The translations under genes and the position numbers were made by a program. The notes beneath the pieces were generated by a model. It made no database searches, was not told the origin of the DNA, and was given only the letters and a program-made list of their open reading frames with translations. Positions 14,474 to 14,630 of a stretch of 14,630 nucleotides of DNA are shown piece by piece; the stretch's first letter is position 1, and each line of letters begins with the position of its first letter. This DNA is from Spirochaetaceae bacterium (GTDB lineage Bacteria > Spirochaetota > Spirochaetia > Treponematales > Breznakiellaceae). The DNA lies in the NCBI GenBank assembly GCA_031257995.1, contig JAIRNN010000001.1, positions 1 through 14,630 of the forward strand. Direction: 5' to 3'.

Positions 14474-14630
14474 ATCCGCGCCGCCATATATGACATCTAT
14501 GATAAAAGTCAAGTAACTATTCAGTCGGGGGAAAAAGCGGGTAAATTTGCCCGGATTCATTTGACATAACGGTAAAAACAGGGTAATCTGTGAAACCAGA
14601 GGGGAACAAGGCCATTACCGTACTAACCAG
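14474..14630 (+). promoter_or_regulatory. Possible promoter for a gene beyond the window
   Basis: TTGACA (14561-14566) is a perfect -35 box, followed after 17 bases by TAATCT (14584-14589), a weak -10 box. A near-perfect 16-bp palindrome, CGGGTAAATTTGCCCG, lies just upstream at about 14539-14554 and could be an operator. A purine-rich AGAGGGGAA follows at about 14598-14606. No start codon with a frame is visible before the edge, and I see no gene in this stretch. Confidence 0.4.

Noticed and set aside
14480..14520. Minus-strand promoter TTGACT-N16-TATATG
   Set aside because: It would read back into the 3' end of xdhC with no gene to serve, and lies in repeat-rich DNA.
1..14630. CRISPR array, tRNA or rRNA genes
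   Set aside because: No regularly spaced identical repeats with unique spacers, and no tRNA T-loop or conserved rRNA stretch was recognised on reading both strands.

Overview
The window reads as part of a bacterial chromosome of moderately high GC, most like a termite-gut Treponema or a related spirochaete. That assignment is inference. It rests on a nifB, a ChvE/GguAB-type sugar transporter, xanthine dehydrogenase small subunits, a degenerate REP-associated transposase-like protein of a kind I associate with treponemes, and gene gaps packed with GC-rich palindromic repeats. I cannot run a search to confirm it.

Layout. Positions 1-108 hold one end of an IS3-like insertion sequence on the minus strand. 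Positions 304-1722 (+) encode NifB, the radical-SAM enzyme that builds the nitrogenase cofactor core, with a C-terminal NifX-like domain. Positions 1899-6438 (+) are a complete two-gene type III restriction-modification system (mod, res). It is visibly richer in A+T than its neighbours and lies between two 61-bp direct repeats that match at 56 of 61 positions. Positions 6521-11098 (-) are a CUT2-family monosaccharide ABC transporter in the order chvE, gguA, gguB. It is read from a good sigma70-type promoter at 11182-11210, and both gaps between its genes are filled with palindromic repeats. Positions 11211-11910 carry no convincing gene but hold a perfect 16-bp hairpin, a nested stem and a very strong intrinsic terminator. 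Positions 11911-12420 (-) encode a RAYT-like protein that appears to lack the catalytic HUH motif. Positions 12904-14306 (+) are overlapping xdhB and xdhC, the FAD and 2Fe-2S subunits of xanthine dehydrogenase, with no molybdenum subunit beside them. The last 324 bases are non-coding, with a 10-bp periodic repeat and a possible promoter for a gene beyond the edge.

How the parts fit. NifB supports nitrogen fixation, XdhBC would pass electrons in purine oxidation, and ChvE-GguAB brings in sugars. These are separate metabolic units. What links them is the accessory layer: an IS end, a horizontally acquired-looking restriction system, several families of dispersed palindromes and a RAYT-like protein. 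The most unusual signals are the repeat-bounded restriction cassette, the palindromic element written in frame into the NifB interdomain linker, the RAYT-like gene without its expected catalytic residues, and an orphan terminator that may end an unrecognised RNA.
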